This document shows positions 37,278 through 46,040 of a DNA stretch of 51,621 nucleotides, piece after piece. Location: contig NZ_LXKA01000339.1 in NCBI RefSeq assembly GCF_001645125.1, positions 1 through 51,621 on the forward strand, given 5' to 3'. Numbering within the stretch: the stretch's first letter is position 1; each line of letters starts with the position of its first letter. The position numbers and the translations under genes were made by a program. The notes below the pieces were generated by a model. It had not been told where the DNA came from. It saw only the letters and a list, made by a program, of their open reading frames with translations, and did not search any database. The stretch comes from Paraburkholderia ginsengiterrae (GTDB taxonomy: Bacteria; Pseudomonadota; Gammaproteobacteria; Burkholderiales; Burkholderiaceae).

Positions 37278-37736
37278 TCACACCGTGCCGCGGTCAATTT
37301 TGCGCGCGAGAATGATCGAAGTCGTGGTCCGCTCCACGCCTTCCAGACCGCCGATCTCATCGAGCAGATCGTTGAGGCGGTCGGGCGAATCGGCACGCAG
37401 CCACGCCACATAGTCGAACTCGCCGCTCACCGCGCACAGCAGCTGCACCTCGGGCATCTTGCCGAGGCGTTTCTGCACGGCCGGCCCATACTTCGGCGCG
37501 ATGATGATGCCGACGTAAGCCACGATGCTGGAGTCGAGCACGTCCTGGCCGAGCCGCACGCTATAGCCGGCGATCACGTTGCTGCGTTCGAGCCGCGCGA
37601 TTCGCGCGATCACGGTGGTGCGCGCCACGTCCAGCTGGCGCGCGAGATTGGCGACGCTCTCGCGAGCGTTGGCTTGCAGGAGCGCCACAAGGTTGCGGTC
37701 GAGGTCGTCGAGTTGGTCGAGGCGCGGAGGTCTCAT
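37278..37736 (-). CDS. Lrp/AsnC-family transcriptional regulator
   Basis: 152 residues. Helix-turn-helix (about 9-60: LDDLDRNLVALLQANARESV, then LARQLDVARTTVIARIARLE) plus a C-terminal RAM ligand-binding domain (about 70-145). Full-length for the family. Its place upstream of an amino-acid dehydrogenase-like gene and the palindrome in the gap suggest local control of that gene by an amino acid. Confidence 0.92.
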   Translation of the reverse strand: MRPPRLDQLDDLDRNLVALLQANARESVANLARQLDVARTTVIARIARLERSNVIAGYSVRLGQDVLDSSIVAYVGIIIAPKYGPAVQKRLGKMPEVQLLCAVSGEFDYVAWLRADSPDRLNDLLDEIGGLEGVERTTTSIILARKIDRGTV

Positions 37737-38050
37737 CGAGGAAGAGTGAAGTGGATCGAGTAAGGCGAATTATCGCGCGTCTTCAAACGCGAGCGGCGAA
37801 ATGTCGAAGCGTTCGTCAGCCTGCCCCGCGCGATCGCCGCGACAAAGAGTCACAAGCTGACACATTTATCTACACGCTATTTCCGGTTCGTTTCGGTTGT
37901 AAGCGTTTGTCGCATGAAAGCCGCATTGCGCGGATATCGTGATACTAATAGCGTCGACGGCAACGTGGGCAGCCGGCCGTCATGCCTGGCGCATGACGGG
38001 CCGCTCGTTCGCACGCCTTGTCCCAATTCGAATAGACATCAGGAGTTTCG
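37737..38050. other. 314-bp divergent gap, Lrp gene to Spy-like gene
   Basis: No gene supported. The right half carries AT-rich elements (for example GATATCGTGATACTAATAG near 37940) that may be the promoter of the Spy-like gene. No Cpx-type box (GTAAA-N5-GTAAA) is evident. Confidence 0.4.
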
Positions 38051-38566
38051 ATGAAAAAAGCACTGGTAATGCTGGCCACCGCAGTCGCCATGAGCGGCGC
38101 ATTCGCACAAACTTCCGCGCCGGCTTCGGCACCGGTGAGCGCCGCTTCGGCACCCGCCGCCAAGGCAGGCCACGAACGCAATGTCGAAGACCGGATTGCC
38201 TATCTGCACACGCAACTGAAGATCACCTCGGCACAGGAAACGCAATGGAACGCGTTTGCCGAGGTGATGCGCAGCAACGGCGAGACGATGGGCCAGTTGT
38301 TCCAGCAACGCCGGGCTGCCACCAACGTGTCAGCGCTCGACGACATGAAGCAGTACGCGACGATCGCACAAGCCCACGCGGACGGCATGAAGAAGCTGGT
38401 CGATGCCTTCGATCCGCTCTACAACAGCTTCTCGCCGGAGCAGAAGAAGCTGGCTGATGCGACCTTCCATCAGCCGGGCGGCGAAGGGCATGGCCACCAC
38501 GGCAAAGGCAAGGGCAAGAGCAAGGACGCCGCGGCAGCGGCAGCACCGGCAAGCGACGCGCAGTAA
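38051..38566 (+). CDS. Periplasmic Spy/CpxP-like LTxxQ-motif protein
   Basis: 171 residues. Signal peptide MKKALVMLATAVAMSGAFAQ cleaved after AFA, then a helical domain (about 40-140) with two copies of the LTxxQ-type motif: LKITSAQETQW near 56-66 and SFSPEQKKL near 130. This is the signature of Spy/CpxP periplasmic chaperones. The C-terminus is unusual: a His/Gly/Lys-rich stretch (GEGHGHHGKGKGKSK) that could bind metal, then Ala. AGGAG precedes the ATG. Probably an envelope-stress or metal-linked chaperone. Confidence 0.82.
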   Translation: MKKALVMLATAVAMSGAFAQTSAPASAPVSAASAPAAKAGHERNVEDRIAYLHTQLKITSAQETQWNAFAEVMRSNGETMGQLFQQRRAATNVSALDDMKQYATIAQAHADGMKKLVDAFDPLYNSFSPEQKKLADATFHQPGGEGHGHHGKGKGKSKDAAAAAAPASDAQ

Positions 38567-38751
38567 AAGCCGTCAGCCGCCGATTGGGCGCAGCGTGGGT
38601 TGTGGGTTGCCGGCGCTGCGCGCCGATCACAAAAGAAGCCGGCCGCCAGATGCATCTCGCATGAGACATCTGGCATGATGCAGGTCGTAAGCGAGACCCG
38701 GCGACACAGAGTCCGGGTGCCGCAGTCAACCTCTCCATTCCTGCCCGCTTC

Positions 38752-39189
38752 ATGACCGAACTCAAGAATCTCGATCTGACTCAAGATGCCAATGCCCGCC
38801 GTGTCGTCAAGGACGAAACGGTCAGCGTGGCATTTGCCGCCGCCGAAGGCGAGCTGATGAGCCTCGAAGGCCCGAACCGCTATGTGCGCGGCGACGCGCT
38901 GATCACCGGATCGACTGGCGACCGCTGGGTCGTCTCGCGCGAACGTTTCGACGCCAAGTACGTCCCCGCCGACTCAGCCGGCGTGCACGGGGAAGCGGGC
39001 GCATACCGCAACCGCCCCGCCGTCGTGCTGGCCAAACAGATGCATGAAGCGTTCACGCTCGCACGCTCGGCCAACGGCGGCGACGTGCTGCGCGGCGCCG
39101 GCGGCGACTGGATCATGCAATACGCACCCGGCGACTATGGCGTGGTGCAGGCCGCGCGTTTCGCGAAGGTCTACCGGTTCGCGGACTGA
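38752..39189 (+). CDS. PGDYG-motif protein
   Basis: 145 residues, soluble, without signal peptide. The C-terminal part contains WIMQYAPGDYGVVQAARFAKVY, cut here to the key residues PGDYG, the motif that names this small conserved family. The sequence has an extended beta-strand pattern (AEGELMSLEGPN, YVRGDALITGSTGDRWVVSRERFDAKYV, split). Molecular role unknown. Single-gene unit between the Spy-like gene and a convergent unknown gene. Confidence 0.75.
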   Translation: MTELKNLDLTQDANARRVVKDETVSVAFAAAEGELMSLEGPNRYVRGDALITGSTGDRWVVSRERFDAKYVPADSAGVHGEAGAYRNRPAVVLAKQMHEAFTLARSANGGDVLRGAGGDWIMQYAPGDYGVVQAARFAKVYRFAD

Positions 39190-39209
39190 GCCCCACTGAC
39201 TGAACAGAG

Positions 39210-39575
39210 TCAGGCGAACTCGTCGCCGAGGTCCACGGTGACATCGCGCGGCACGGCTTCGCCGTTCGCATACATCTCTTCGAGCGAGCCGATGCTCGCT
39301 TCGACAAACGCGCGCAGCACCGCGAAACTGCGGCCGCGCAGCCGCACCGGCAACGCGCGGTAACGCGCGAGCGCGGCCGGCGCGATCACCACCGTCATCA
39401 CGATGCGGCGCGCCGCCGCGCCGAAGCGCATCGCCACCCAATGAATTGCCAGCGTCGGCGTGCCGTCTTCCGCGGCGCGCTGGACGAACTGTGTCTGCTC
39501 GGGGAACAGATCGCTGATGACCCGCGCCAGTTCTTCGAACTCGGGATTCGCGCAGTCGTATTGGTAGGCTTCCAT
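39210..39575 (-). CDS. Conserved hypothetical protein, 121 residues
   Basis: From ATG 39575 (a TTG four codons earlier is possible; neither has a good ribosome site). Acidic, soluble; starts MEAYQYDCANPEFEELARVI and ends DVTVDLGDEFA. Contains a hydrophobic core helix pair around residues 55-85. I do not recognise the family. Converges on the PGDYG gene with a 20-base gap. Confidence 0.65.
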   Translation of the reverse strand: MEAYQYDCANPEFEELARVISDLFPEQTQFVQRAAEDGTPTLAIHWVAMRFGAAARRIVMTVVIAPAALARYRALPVRLRGRSFAVLRAFVEASIGSLEEMYANGEAVPRDVTVDLGDEFA

Positions 39576-39631
39576 GGGGTGTGTCAAAAAGAAATCGGAC
39601 TGAAAACAGGCCGATTGTAGACAACGACGGG

Positions 39632-39658
39632 CGCTACAGCGCGGCTCGCGCTGTAGCG
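39632..39658. other. Very stable 12-bp hairpin
   Basis: CGCTACAGCGCG and CGCGCTGTAGCG form a perfect 12-bp stem with a 3-base loop. It lies downstream of the membrane protease gene (minus) and just upstream of the 121-residue gene. No T-run follows on the minus strand; TTAAAAA follows on plus. It may be an mRNA 3'-end-protecting structure. Confidence 0.6.
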
Positions 39659-39733
39659 GGGCATTAAAAATAGTCAGTCAGCGGCCGATAAACGGCCGGC
39701 GAACAAGCCGACAAGCAGGCCGTCAAGCGGCCG

Positions 39734-40564
39734 TCAAGCAGCCACCGCGGGACGCTTGAACGCCCTGAACAACAGCCCCGCGACGACCACCGCGCCGACA
39801 GCATAGACCGCATCCACGGCCGCGAGCGGCACGAGTTGCGCCTGGAACATGGCGGCCGGCACATCCACCAGCGCATGCAGAACAATCGCGAGCGGCAGGA
39901 TCCCGCGCCAGCCGGCCCGCACGCCACGCCACATCAGCACCGACAAGCCGATCTGGAACACCAGCGCGGCCACCCGCTCGAGCGCGAAAATGCCCGCTGT
40001 CTGCGGGCTCAGGCTGGCGAGTATCAGATGAATGCGCATGATCGATTCGGGCGGCAGATTGCCCAGATACCCATCCAGTTGACCGCGGTTTTCAAACACC
40101 GCGAACAGGATCCATTGAATCTGCACCAGCACGCCGACGAGCCAGGCTTCCGCGCCGCCGTGGCCGAGGCCGTAGGTCAGCCCGGCGCCATCCGTTGCGA
40201 CAGCGCCCTTGCCCGCCGCTTGCGGCGCGGCGCCGGATTTCGCCGCCGCGCGCCTGAGCATCAGCCGCATGGCGATGAACCGCCCCACTTCCTCGCAGAT
40301 GCCCGCGATCAGTGCGCCATACACCACGAAAACGAGCGGGTTCGACAGAAAGGCCGAGGTCGCTTCGTTGCGATGGAACACGTAGTCGTTCAGCGCGCGC
40401 TCGATCACCATGGCGAACAGCGCGAACACCGCAATCCCGGCGATGGCGTCGCGCGGCTGAAGCGCGAGCAGCCTGCGCAAACGGCGGTAGATCAGAAAGG
40501 GCAAAGCGGCGACCAGCAGCGTCGCGAGAGACAGGCTGGCGAGGGTAAGCGGTGCAACAACCAT
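39734..40564 (-). CDS. YhfC-family intramembrane metalloprotease-like protein
   Basis: 276 residues from ATG 40564 (AAGGAAA upstream), about 7 membrane segments. Conserved polar motifs inside or next to helices are GICEEVGRF (Glu-Glu, about 88), YGLGHGGAEA (His and Glu, about 131) and IVLHALVDVPA (His...Asp, about 232). This three-motif set is that of the YhfC/CPBP-related glutamic or metallo membrane proteases. Catalysis is inferred, as no member's substrate is known to me. It follows ptxS by 93 bases on the same strand and might be read through from the kgu operon. Confidence 0.8.
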   Translation of the reverse strand: MVVAPLTLASLSLATLLVAALPFLIYRRLRRLLALQPRDAIAGIAVFALFAMVIERALNDYVFHRNEATSAFLSNPLVFVVYGALIAGICEEVGRFIAMRLMLRRAAAKSGAAPQAAGKGAVATDGAGLTYGLGHGGAEAWLVGVLVQIQWILFAVFENRGQLDGYLGNLPPESIMRIHLILASLSPQTAGIFALERVAALVFQIGLSVLMWRGVRAGWRGILPLAIVLHALVDVPAAMFQAQLVPLAAVDAVYAVGAVVVAGLLFRAFKRPAVAA

Positions 40565-40657
40565 GAGTTTCCTTGCGATGACCGGCGCGCACCCGCTGCG
40601 CGCCGCAGCCCGCATGATCGCAGATCAGCGCGAAGTCAGCGCAATCTCAACGCAGCA

Positions 40658-41746
40658 TCAGCGCAAGGTCGACGCGCGCACGATCAATTCGCCCGGCAGC
40701 AGGCAGTCGCGCGCGGCCGTCTGAACGCCTTCGATGCGTTCGTGCAGAAACTCGACCGCACGGTAGCCGATCTCGTAAGTCGGCTGGCGAATCGTCGTGA
40801 TGCCGGTCAATTCGGCCCAGTCGGGATCGTCGATGGAGAGCAGAGCGACGCGCGTCTGCCAGTCGTCGCCGTAGCGCGTTTTCAGATGCAGCGCGAGGCG
40901 CAACGCGACCGGCGCGTTGGCCGCGAACAGCGCAACACGTCCGCCATGCCCCGCCGCTCCGGTCCCGCCGCGCACGTTGTGAGCCGCGTCGATCGCGCGG
41001 TCCAGTTCGGCAAGGGTGCGCTCCATCTCAACCATGTCCGAAAGGTCCAGCACCACTGTGTGGCCACGTGCGGCGTGCTGTTCGCCGCGGCGGTCCTGCG
41101 CACTCATGGCCTCGCGAAACGCCGCTTCGCGCAGCCGCCGCGAGCTGACCTGCTCGAAAGGCTGCACGACGAACCAGATGTCGTCGAACCCATTGTCCAG
41201 CAGATGCCGCGTGCCGAGCTCGGCCGCCGCGTGGTTGTCCAGCCCGACCATATCGGTGACGAGGCCATCCACCGACCGGTCGACCAGCACCGCCGGAATC
41301 CCGACGCCGCCCACCGGCCGCAGCGTTTCCTCACGCACGCCGAGCGCGTTGACGATCACGCCTTCCACCCGGTACGTGGTGAGCAGTTGCAGATAGCGCC
41401 GCTCCATTTCGACTTCGTTCGCCGCATGGCAGATGAGCGGCATCAGGCCGAGCGCGTGACATGCCGCTTCCACGCCTTGCAGCACTTCGACCGTGTACGG
41501 ATTCGTCAGGTCGGCAACCAGCATGCCGATCAACCGGTTGCGGCCGCGCTTGAGCCCACGTGCCATCTGGTTGGGCTGATAGTCGAGCCGCGCGATAGCG
41601 GCTTCGATGCGCGCGCGCAATTCAGCCGACAGCACGCTCATCTCGCCGTTCAGATAGCGCGAGATGCTGGTCTTGCCCGTGCCGGCTTCGCGCGCGACGT
41701 CGGTGATCGTCGCGCGGCGCGGCGTGGTCTGCGGCGTCGTGCTCAT
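40658..41746 (-). CDS. ptxS: LacI-family regulator PtxS of the 2-ketogluconate operon
   Basis: 362 residues. DNA-binding head: ATITDVAREAGTGKTSISRY with hinge PNQMARGLKRGRNRLIG; sugar domain about 70-350. The GKTSISRYLNGE helix resembles pseudomonad PtxS. It is the last gene of the kguE-K-T-D block (43-base gap after kguD). The 30-base palindrome upstream of kguE contains GGAACCGGTTCC, close to the PtxS site GAAACCGGTTTC known from Pseudomonas. It should repress the operon until 2-ketogluconate binds. In pseudomonads ptxS is often transcribed divergently; here it is co-directional and should be autoregulated. Confidence 0.85.
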   Translation of the reverse strand: MSTTPQTTPRRATITDVAREAGTGKTSISRYLNGEMSVLSAELRARIEAAIARLDYQPNQMARGLKRGRNRLIGMLVADLTNPYTVEVLQGVEAACHALGLMPLICHAANEVEMERRYLQLLTTYRVEGVIVNALGVREETLRPVGGVGIPAVLVDRSVDGLVTDMVGLDNHAAAELGTRHLLDNGFDDIWFVVQPFEQVSSRRLREAAFREAMSAQDRRGEQHAARGHTVVLDLSDMVEMERTLAELDRAIDAAHNVRGGTGAAGHGGRVALFAANAPVALRLALHLKTRYGDDWQTRVALLSIDDPDWAELTGITTIRQPTYEIGYRAVEFLHERIEGVQTAARDCLLPGELIVRASTLR

Positions 41747-41789
41747 CGGATTCTCGTAGCGTGGTGGGTCGATTGGCCCGTCGATGATT

Positions 41790-42767
41790 TCACTGAGCGC
41801 CTCGCACCGCAAGCACTTCGCGATTGACGATGTTGGTGACCAGCGTGCCGTCGAGTGCGGCAACGAGATTTTCCGCCGCGTTGCGCGCCATCGCATGACG
41901 GGTTTCGTGCGTCGCCGAACCGATATGCGGCAGCGCGACCACGTTCGCCAGCTTCAGCAGCGGCGAGTCGGCCGGCAGCGGCTCGGCCGCGAACACGTCG
42001 AGCCCGGCGCCGCGAATCGTCCCGTTTTGCAGCGCCTCGATCAGCGCCGGTTCATCGACGGTCGCGCCGCGCGACGCGTTGATCAGGATCGCGCTCTGCT
42101 TCATCGAACGGAGTTCGGCCGCGCCGATCAGATGTTTCGTTTCCGGCGTGAGCGGTACCTGCAGACAGACGAAGTCGGCGCTCTCGAGCAGTTCCGCCAG
42201 CTCGACGCGCCGTGCGCCGTAAGCCTGTTCAGCCTGTGGATTCGCACTGCGGTTCGTATAGAGCACCTTCATGTTGAAGCCGAGCGCCGCACGCCGCGCC
42301 ACCGCACCGCCAATGCGTCCCAGCCCGACAATGCCGAGCGTCTTGCCCTGCACGTCGACGCCGAATTGCGCCGGCCCGATGCTGTGCTGCCAGTGCCCCG
42401 CCTTCACCCATTCGGCGAGTTCGACCACCCGGCGTGCCGAAGCCAGAATCAGCGAGAACACTGTATCGGCGGTGGACTCGGTGAGCACGTCCGGCGTATG
42501 CGCGAGCACAATGCCGCGGCGCGTGAGATCGGCGACGTTGAACTGATCGAAGCCCACCGAGATGGTCGACAGCGCCTTGAGCCGCGTCGCCCCTTCGAGC
42601 ATCGCAGGCGTGATCTTTACGCTCGCACCGATGCCGCCGTCCGCGTCGCGCAGCGCGGCCACGAACTCGTCGTTGCGCGCCGGGTCGATCTGCACGACCT
42701 GCGCGTGCTGTTGCAGATACGCGAGCACGTCGTCGGGCAACGACTTCCAGGCGACGATCTTCTTCAT
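41790..42767 (-). CDS. kguD: 2-keto-6-phosphogluconate reductase (D-2-hydroxyacid dehydrogenase family)
   Basis: 325 residues. Rossmann motif GLGRIGGAVARR (about 152-163) with TNRS after the second strand, favouring NADPH. The catalytic set is present: Arg in NASRGATVDEPAL, Glu in GLDVFAAEPLP, His in VALPHIGSATHE. Relatives are glyoxylate/hydroxypyruvate reductase B and TkrA. Operon position identifies the role: reduction of 2-keto-6-phosphogluconate to 6-phosphogluconate. The start lies 4 bases after the kguT stop, so translation is coupled. Confidence 0.88.
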   Translation of the reverse strand: MKKIVAWKSLPDDVLAYLQQHAQVVQIDPARNDEFVAALRDADGGIGASVKITPAMLEGATRLKALSTISVGFDQFNVADLTRRGIVLAHTPDVLTESTADTVFSLILASARRVVELAEWVKAGHWQHSIGPAQFGVDVQGKTLGIVGLGRIGGAVARRAALGFNMKVLYTNRSANPQAEQAYGARRVELAELLESADFVCLQVPLTPETKHLIGAAELRSMKQSAILINASRGATVDEPALIEALQNGTIRGAGLDVFAAEPLPADSPLLKLANVVALPHIGSATHETRHAMARNAAENLVAALDGTLVTNIVNREVLAVRGAQ

Positions 42768-42771
42768 CAGC

Positions 42772-44061
42772 TTATTTTCCTTGCAACGGAGTAGCGAGCG
42801 TAGGTGCGCTGTTCGACGTCTGCTGCTGCGGCTTGACGATCAGCGTCAGAATCACCGCGGCGACGAGCGCCACGCTCATGAATGCATACGAGGACGCGGG
42901 CGATCCGGTCGCGCCGTTCAGATAGCCGACCACATATGAGCCGACGAACGAACCGAGCGCGCCCATGCTGTTGATCAGCGCCATGGCGCCACCCGCCACG
43001 TTCTTAGGCAACAGTTCCGGCACGATCGCGAAGAACGGGCCGTACGGCGCGTACATCGCGGCGCCGGCAATCACCAGCAGCGCATACGAGAGCCAGAAGT
43101 GCGTGGAGCCGAGCGCGTATGACGCCGCGAACGCGACCGCGCCGGCCAGCAGGAACGGCCACACGAATACCTTGCGGCGGTTGAGTTTATCCGATGCCCA
43201 TGAAGCTGCAAGCATCGCGATGGTCGCGGCCAGATACGGCAATGCAGAAAGCCAGCCGGTTTCGACCATCCCGAGCGACGAACCGTTCTTCAGGATCGAC
43301 GGCAGCCACAGCACGAAACCATACACACCGATGCTCCAGCAGAAATATTGCGCGCACAGCTTGATCACCGCGGGCGTGCGAAACGCCTCGCTGTAGTTGC
43401 GCACCGGCTTGATCGCCGCCTGTTCGGCGCGCAGCGTGTCGGCGAGATCGTCCTTTTGCTGCTGGGTGAGCCACGTCACCTGCTGCGGCTTGTCCTTGAC
43501 GATGAACCACCAGCACACGGCCCACAGGATCGCGGGCACGCCTTCGGCAATGAACATGTGGCGCCAGCCGAACGAATGCACCAGATAGCCCGACACCACC
43601 GACATCCACAGCACCGTCACCGGGTTGCCGAGAATCAGGAACGTATTGGCACGCGAGCGCTCGCTCTTCGTGAACCAGTTGCTGATGAAGATCAGCATGG
43701 CCGGCATCACCGCGGCTTCGACCACGCCGAGCACGAAGCGGATCACCATCAGCGACGGGATATTGCTGACCATGCCGGTCAGCGCCGCGCAGCCGCCCCA
43801 CAGAATCAGGCTCCAGAACACCAGCTTCTTGACGCTGCGCCGCTCCGCGTAGATCGCGCCGGGAATCTGGAAGAAGAAATAGCCGAGAAAGAACAGCGCG
43901 CCGATCAGCGACGACAATCCCTTGCTGATGCCGAGATCCTGGTTGATGCCGGCGGCCGACGCGAAGCCGTAGTTCGCGCGGTCCAGATAAGCGAGGCTGT
44001 ACGTGATGAATACGATCGGCATGATCGTCCACCAGCGGCGAATCGCAAGCGATGAGGTCAT
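42772..44061 (-). CDS. kguT: 2-ketogluconate transporter, MFS anion:cation symporter type
   Basis: 429 residues with 12 predicted membrane segments. The helix 1 motif SLAYLDRANYGFASA and the segments FQIPGAIYAERR and RFVLGVVEAAVMPAM are typical of the ACS group (KguT, GudP, phthalate and tartrate carriers). Perfect AAGGAG at 9 bases. Imports 2-ketogluconate with protons. Placed between kguK (138-base gap) and kguD, as in Pseudomonas. Confidence 0.88.
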   Translation of the reverse strand: MTSSLAIRRWWTIMPIVFITYSLAYLDRANYGFASAAGINQDLGISKGLSSLIGALFFLGYFFFQIPGAIYAERRSVKKLVFWSLILWGGCAALTGMVSNIPSLMVIRFVLGVVEAAVMPAMLIFISNWFTKSERSRANTFLILGNPVTVLWMSVVSGYLVHSFGWRHMFIAEGVPAILWAVCWWFIVKDKPQQVTWLTQQQKDDLADTLRAEQAAIKPVRNYSEAFRTPAVIKLCAQYFCWSIGVYGFVLWLPSILKNGSSLGMVETGWLSALPYLAATIAMLAASWASDKLNRRKVFVWPFLLAGAVAFAASYALGSTHFWLSYALLVIAGAAMYAPYGPFFAIVPELLPKNVAGGAMALINSMGALGSFVGSYVVGYLNGATGSPASSYAFMSVALVAAVILTLIVKPQQQTSNSAPTLATPLQGK

Positions 44062-44199
44062 GGGGGTCTCCTTTTACGACGTCCCGAAACAATGATGAAC
44101 GGTCATGCGGCGCTCTCGTGCGAACGCTCTTGCTGTTATCGAAAATCGCGGTTGCCTGCGCAAACGCGGCTGTCCACGTTAAAGGCGGTCACGCGGCGG

Positions 44200-45207
44200 T
44201 CACGCGGCGGTCGCGACGTTCGGCGCATCGGCTCGGTCATCGGCCTGCTCATCGGCCTGTTCAAGCGCATCGAGTTCCGCGCGGCGCGGCAGGCCTTCCG
44301 AATCGCCGATCACCTGAATGGCCAGCGCGCCAATCCGATTGCCGCGCGCCACGGCTTGCGACAGCGGCTTGCCTTCGAGTAGCGCGCTGATCACGCCGAC
44401 GGCGAAACCGTCGCCCGCGCCGACCGTGTCCACCACGTTCGCGACCGGCTGGCCGGCGATCACCGCGGCATCGCGCGCGGTGCGGAAGTAGGCGCCCTGC
44501 GCGCCGAGCTTGATGATCACGCCCCGCGCGCCCTGATCCAGATAGAACTTCGCGATATCGTCCGGCTGCGTATAGCCGGTCAGAATCTCGCCCTCGCCGA
44601 TGCCCGGCAGCACCCAATCGGCCAGCGCGGCGAGCGCGGTCAGGCCGTCCACCATCGCGGCGCGCGACGGCCACAATGTGGGGCGCAGGTTCGGGTCGAA
44701 CGAGATCGTCTTGCCCGCCGCGCGCATTTCACGCGCCAGATGGAACGCGAGTTCGCGCGAGCTCGCCGAAATCGCGGGCGCCACGCCGGTCAGGTGCAGG
44801 TGGCGTGCCTGCAGCACGTAGTCCGCCGCGTAGTCGGCCAGCGACACATGGCTGGCCGCCGACCCCTTGCGAAAGTACTCGACGGCCGGGTCGCTGCCGT
44901 CGTCGTTCTTCGACTTCAGCTGGAAGCCGGTCGGATAACGCTCGTCGGTCGTCACGCACGCCTGGTCGATGCCCTCTTTCGTCAACGTGTCGCGCACGTA
45001 CTGGCCGAACGAATCGTTACCCACGCGGCTCATCCAGCCCACCTTGAAGCCGAGCCGGGACAGGCCGATCGCCACGTTCAGATCGGCGCCGGCAATCCGC
45101 TTCGTGAACTGGCCGACGCCCGCGAGCGGGCCGGTTTCGGCGGCCACGAACATGGCCATGGCTTCGCCGTAGGTGATGACATCGAGTGCTGTGCTGGTCT
45201 TGCTCAT
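44200..45207 (-). CDS. kguK: 2-ketogluconate kinase (PfkB family, KdgK-like)
   Basis: 335 residues from ATG 45207 (AGGAG upstream). PfkB sugar kinase: YGEAMAMF near the N-terminus, AGADLNVAIGLSRLG, and C-terminal DTVGAGDGFAVGVIS with the catalytic Asp. Close to 2-keto-3-deoxygluconate kinases, but the operon context favours phosphorylation of 2-ketogluconate. The last 25 residues are Asp/Ala-rich and unconserved. Confidence 0.85.
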   Translation of the reverse strand: MSKTSTALDVITYGEAMAMFVAAETGPLAGVGQFTKRIAGADLNVAIGLSRLGFKVGWMSRVGNDSFGQYVRDTLTKEGIDQACVTTDERYPTGFQLKSKNDDGSDPAVEYFRKGSAASHVSLADYAADYVLQARHLHLTGVAPAISASSRELAFHLAREMRAAGKTISFDPNLRPTLWPSRAAMVDGLTALAALADWVLPGIGEGEILTGYTQPDDIAKFYLDQGARGVIIKLGAQGAYFRTARDAAVIAGQPVANVVDTVGAGDGFAVGVISALLEGKPLSQAVARGNRIGALAIQVIGDSEGLPRRAELDALEQADEQADDRADAPNVATAA

Positions 45208-45239
45208 GCTTTGCTCCTGCGGGTGTTCCGTGCTGCGCG

Positions 45240-46013
45240 TCAAGCCGCGCCCAACCATGCGACGTAGTGCGCCGCGTCCGCGTCGATCCGGCTCGTGTCG
45301 AAAGGAAATTCAATGCCGCGCGGCACATGGCGCGGCAGCTTGTCGAGCACCGCGGCGAACTGGGCGTCGTCGGCGGCGGGTGCGGCGGGAAAGCGCCGCG
45401 CGCCCTCACCGACGGCCGTCTTGCAGTGGATGTAGTCAACGTGCGCCGCCAGCGGTCCGGCGGCCTCGAGCGGTGCGACCTCGCACCATGCCCAGTTGCC
45501 CATGTCGAAGGTCATGCCGAGCACGCCGGCGTGGCCTTCGCGCGCCAATGCCTCGAACAGGCCGACGAACTGCGCAAGCGAGCCGCCTTGCGCCAGTTGC
45601 CCGTTTTCGACCACCAGCCGCAAATCCGCGCAGCGCAGGTGATCGGCGATCACCGCGGCGTAGGCGTCGGCGGCGAATCCGCCGAGCTGCAGCTTCAGGA
45701 AACGCGCACCGAGCGCGATCGCTTCTTCGATCGAGACGCGTAGCGCGTCGGTATCGAGCTCGCCGTCGACCGTATAGAGCGAAGCAGGCGTCGAATACAC
45801 CGACCACAAACCCAGTTCGGCAATTTGCCGGCCGAGCGCGCGCAGGTTTTGCGGCTCGGCTTCGGCCTCGCCGGCGAACAGCTCGCGGCGTACTTCGAAG
45901 CCCGCCGCGCCGGCCTGTTTGCTCGCCTGCGCCCACTTCAGATGACCGTCCGCGCGCACCGCCTCCATGCCGAATGCGCTTGCGACGATCACGATGTCCA
46001 TTGCGTCAGCCAT
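45240..46013 (-). CDS. kguE: KguE-like sugar phosphate isomerase/epimerase (AP endonuclease 2 TIM barrel)
   Basis: 257 residues. TIM barrel of the xylose-isomerase-like group: GFEVRRELF, LKLQLGGFA, LVVENGQ (metal-ligand Glu), TFDMGNWAW (Asp) and VDYIHCKTA (His). KguE is the first gene of the pseudomonad 2-ketogluconate operon; its precise reaction is not settled. ATG 46013 has only a weak ribosome site; ATG 46001 is an alternative. The operator palindrome lies 27 bases upstream. Confidence 0.85.
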   Translation of the reverse strand: MADAMDIVIVASAFGMEAVRADGHLKWAQASKQAGAAGFEVRRELFAGEAEAEPQNLRALGRQIAELGLWSVYSTPASLYTVDGELDTDALRVSIEEAIALGARFLKLQLGGFAADAYAAVIADHLRCADLRLVVENGQLAQGGSLAQFVGLFEALAREGHAGVLGMTFDMGNWAWCEVAPLEAAGPLAAHVDYIHCKTAVGEGARRFPAAPAADDAQFAAVLDKLPRHVPRGIEFPFDTSRIDADAAHYVAWLGAA

Positions 46014-46040
46014 GTCGAATTAATTCAATTACGTCCGGTG

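Noticed and set aside
39836-41827. 663-codon plus-strand frame over the YhfC-like and ptxS genes
   Set aside because: It spans two real genes and their gap, and has the same shadow composition.
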